Positions 62,300 to 64,000 of a stretch of DNA of 64,000 nucleotides are shown piece by piece. A program made the translations under genes and the position numbers. Source of the stretch: Rusavskia elegans (Eukaryota > Ascomycota > Lecanoromycetes > Teloschistales > Teloschistaceae); the NCBI GenBank assembly GCA_011316305.1, contig SAUG01000128.1, forward strand, positions 62,001 through 126,000, given 5' to 3'. Each line of letters begins with the position of its first letter. The first letter of the stretch is position 1. The notes under the pieces were generated by a model, which searched no databases, was not told where the DNA came from, and was given only the letters and a program-made list of their open reading frames with translations.

Positions 62300-63811
62300 A
62301 TGGCTCGACCCTTTGACGCCCATACCTCGACCACCAATATAAATCCCCATTTTCTTGCGACATCCGTGGCTGCGAACAGTGCTTGGGATACATCGACCGA
62401 CGGTACATCTTATCCAGCTTCCATCAAGTATGACGACGCTGCTCCAAGCTTGTCTGTCGCCGGGACGAGCCTCGTTTCAACCAAAAATCAGAAAGGCGTG
62501 CGGCTTGCAAAGATAAAATCCTCTCCAAGCCACGGGGCTTTGGCTGCTGCCAGGACTGCCTCGCGCCAACCGAGGAGAATGCATCGAAGGGGCCGCTCAG
62601 CGTCCGACACTACATCTCCCATCACTCCTACCTTCACCTCGCCCTTCGCTCCCCCTCGCCAACCGCACGACATGAATCCACGGCCGACGCTTCCTCCAAA
62701 CTCGTATTCAATGCCACCGCCGGTGACAACTTCCAAGACCAAGGTTAAGATAAAACCTCTGTTGCGCAAGTTGTCATCCCCCGATCAGAACACAATCGAT
62801 CTATCGAAATCGGCTGCCGAACATGAAGGTTTGGGCATCTACACTTCATCCGAGATTGGCGACAGTAGGAAACTCAGCTCTGAAATGGGCTATGCAGGAA
62901 GAGGCTATCACAATCGCACCACCAGTGGTACTTCACACCTCTCCACAACGACAACTTCGAGTCACCATAAACATAGCGCCCAATATATACATCCCATGCG
63001 CCAGACCCCGCGACCCTACACTCCGCCCTTAGCCAGCTCCTTCGCCAACTCGCTCGAAAGTGGTAACTCAGCCGGCGCGCCTCCCACGATCCCCCACGAG
63101 CTCATCCATCCTGATCAACCATCTCAAAACTCCAACACCAACCCGACACCCTACGCCCCTCTACCTTCGCCACGTCGCATACAACGTCCTCCACTCCATA
63201 TCCGCACAGGATCAGCTCCCCGCCTTGCCAGCACGTCTCAGACGAATTTACCAGGCACCCCGTCCTCCCTCCGAAAACAAACAATCGATAGTAATTCCGG
63301 AATACCAGCCATGCCCGCGTCAACTCGCACATCCTTCGACAGTATGTTCCGCTTCCGTTCCCGCGCCAACACCAACGAAGACCCCGTCGTACGTGCCGCC
63401 CAAGTCGCCATCCTCCGCAAAGAGTTCGACGAGAAAGAACGAGCAAAGGACGAGCTTCGCCGGGAGCAAGAAGCAAAGAAAGTACAGAGAGAGGCCAAGA
63501 AGCAAGCCAAGCGTGATGAAAGCGAGCAGCGTAAGTCCGAAAGCAGGGCGCGAAAAAGAGCCCAGAGCAATACCATGAGTGAAAAGTCGGCCACACGAGC
63601 CGCTTACCAGAATCAGCAAGAAACGACGGGCTTGCAAACGGGCGTGGGAGGGACGATAACTCCTGGGGGGCGTGCAAGAGGAAGAGCAGCAGCACCGGCA
63701 ATGGCAGGCAAGGCGGTGATGAGTCGATGGCAACTATTTGTCTTTTGGCTCAAGACGGTCTGGTTGAAATTCAAAAAGGCGATGCGTGGTGGTAGTGGCG
63801 GAAAGGGCTGA
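62300..63811 (+). CDS. Uncharacterised disordered basic fungal protein
   Basis: A single exon of 503 residues from the ATG at 62300 (CAAAATGGC context). No catalytic domain is recognised. The first 380 residues are Ser/Thr/Pro-rich with basic patches (RQPRRMHRRGRSASDTTSP; VKIKPLLRKLSSPDQ), resembling phosphorylation-prone sequences. Residues about 365-430 form a charged helix (EFDEKERAKDELRREQEAKK) that is probably a coiled coil. The C-terminus has RWQLFVFWLKTVWLKFKKAM, an amphipathic or membrane-associating helix, and a Gly-rich end. Such a terminal helix could bind membranes. The function is unknown. Confidence 0.7.
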   Translation: MARPFDAHTSTTNINPHFLATSVAANSAWDTSTDGTSYPASIKYDDAAPSLSVAGTSLVSTKNQKGVRLAKIKSSPSHGALAAARTASRQPRRMHRRGRSASDTTSPITPTFTSPFAPPRQPHDMNPRPTLPPNSYSMPPPVTTSKTKVKIKPLLRKLSSPDQNTIDLSKSAAEHEGLGIYTSSEIGDSRKLSSEMGYAGRGYHNRTTSGTSHLSTTTTSSHHKHSAQYIHPMRQTPRPYTPPLASSFANSLESGNSAGAPPTIPHELIHPDQPSQNSNTNPTPYAPLPSPRRIQRPPLHIRTGSAPRLASTSQTNLPGTPSSLRKQTIDSNSGIPAMPASTRTSFDSMFRFRSRANTNEDPVVRAAQVAILRKEFDEKERAKDELRREQEAKKVQREAKKQAKRDESEQRKSESRARKRAQSNTMSEKSATRAAYQNQQETTGLQTGVGGTITPGGRARGRAAAPAMAGKAVMSRWQLFVFWLKTVWLKFKKAMRGGSGGKG

Positions 63812-63918
63812 TCATGCCTGCCTATTAGTAAGTGGAAGAGCAGTCGCGGTGGATGATGAATGCATGCAGTCGATGACGGCTAAATACCGATGAGAGCGAT
63901 GGCGCTGGCGGGATCTTT

Positions 63919-63943
63919 GCTTTTTTTTTTTTTTTTTTTTTTT
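63919..63943. repeat. Poly-T tract
   Basis: More than twenty consecutive T residues in the 3' flank of the last gene. Length is likely to be unstable or uncertain in the assembly. Confidence 0.9.
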
Positions 63944-64000
63944 ACACTTTTGTTGCATGTGTACGCCAAATTGATACCCTTGTTGACCGGATGATGGGTA

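Noticed and set aside
1..64000. CRISPR arrays, prophage, insertion sequences or bacterial operons
   Set aside because: None were seen; introns and gene content are eukaryotic. Direct repeats found are microsatellites or minisatellites without spacer structure.
1..64000. Secondary-metabolite or other functional gene cluster
   Set aside because: Neighbouring genes serve unrelated housekeeping roles; no synthase, transporter and regulator grouping is present.

Overview
The window is nuclear DNA of a filamentous ascomycete (Pezizomycotina). The evidence is that most genes are interrupted by short GT-AG introns (often 46-80 nt) with CTRAC/CTAAT-like branch points, gene density is about one per 2.3 kb on both strands, and several products are fungal (RTA1-like membrane protein, STB6-like protein, KP4-like secreted protein, PSR-type phosphatase, xylose reductase). 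The class is uncertain; a dothideomycete is a guess. Reading frames were checked by requiring exon phases to sum correctly. No transcript data were available.

Layout. 0-9 kb: xylose reductase, Sec61 beta (sbh1), ribosomal protein eL20, Csn12 and a BTB protein. 10-20 kb: an SRA-YDG protein, a membrane-anchored alpha/beta hydrolase, mitochondrial lysyl-tRNA synthetase, Tim10, a frame-broken KP4-like gene and the GID E3 subunit Rmd5. 20-28 kb: an STB6-like protein, then decaying sequence with a dead AMID-like oxidoreductase, an F-box-like protein, a broken TPR gene and a Pol III tRNA-like element. 29-37 kb: Sds22 followed by five small minus-strand genes that share one Cys/His signature. 38-45 kb: PSR-type phosphatase, a GH18-like protein and Dus3. 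45-48 kb: gene-poor repeats with two related tRNA-like elements. 48-54 kb: one 14-exon gene for a predicted 1635-residue secreted multidomain protein. 55-64 kb: a zinc-finger-like protein, Hrd3, an RTA1-like protein and a disordered basic protein.

How the genes fit together. Most genes are conserved housekeeping functions: ER translocation and ERAD (Sbh1, Hrd3), ubiquitin ligase (Rmd5), translation and tRNA modification (eL20, Msk1, Dus3), mitochondrial import (Tim10), PP1 control (Sds22) and signalling (Psr-like). I see no biosynthetic cluster and no CRISPR, phage or bacterial features.

The best candidates for undescribed biology are the five-gene Cys/His cluster at 30.9-36.8 kb, and the large secreted esterase/FG-GAP/collagen-like protein with four copies of a Cys-rich module at 48.3-54.0 kb. 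The tRNA-like elements, a dispersed AT-rich repeat and C-to-T-type lesions suggest mobile-element decay and possibly repeat-induced point mutation.
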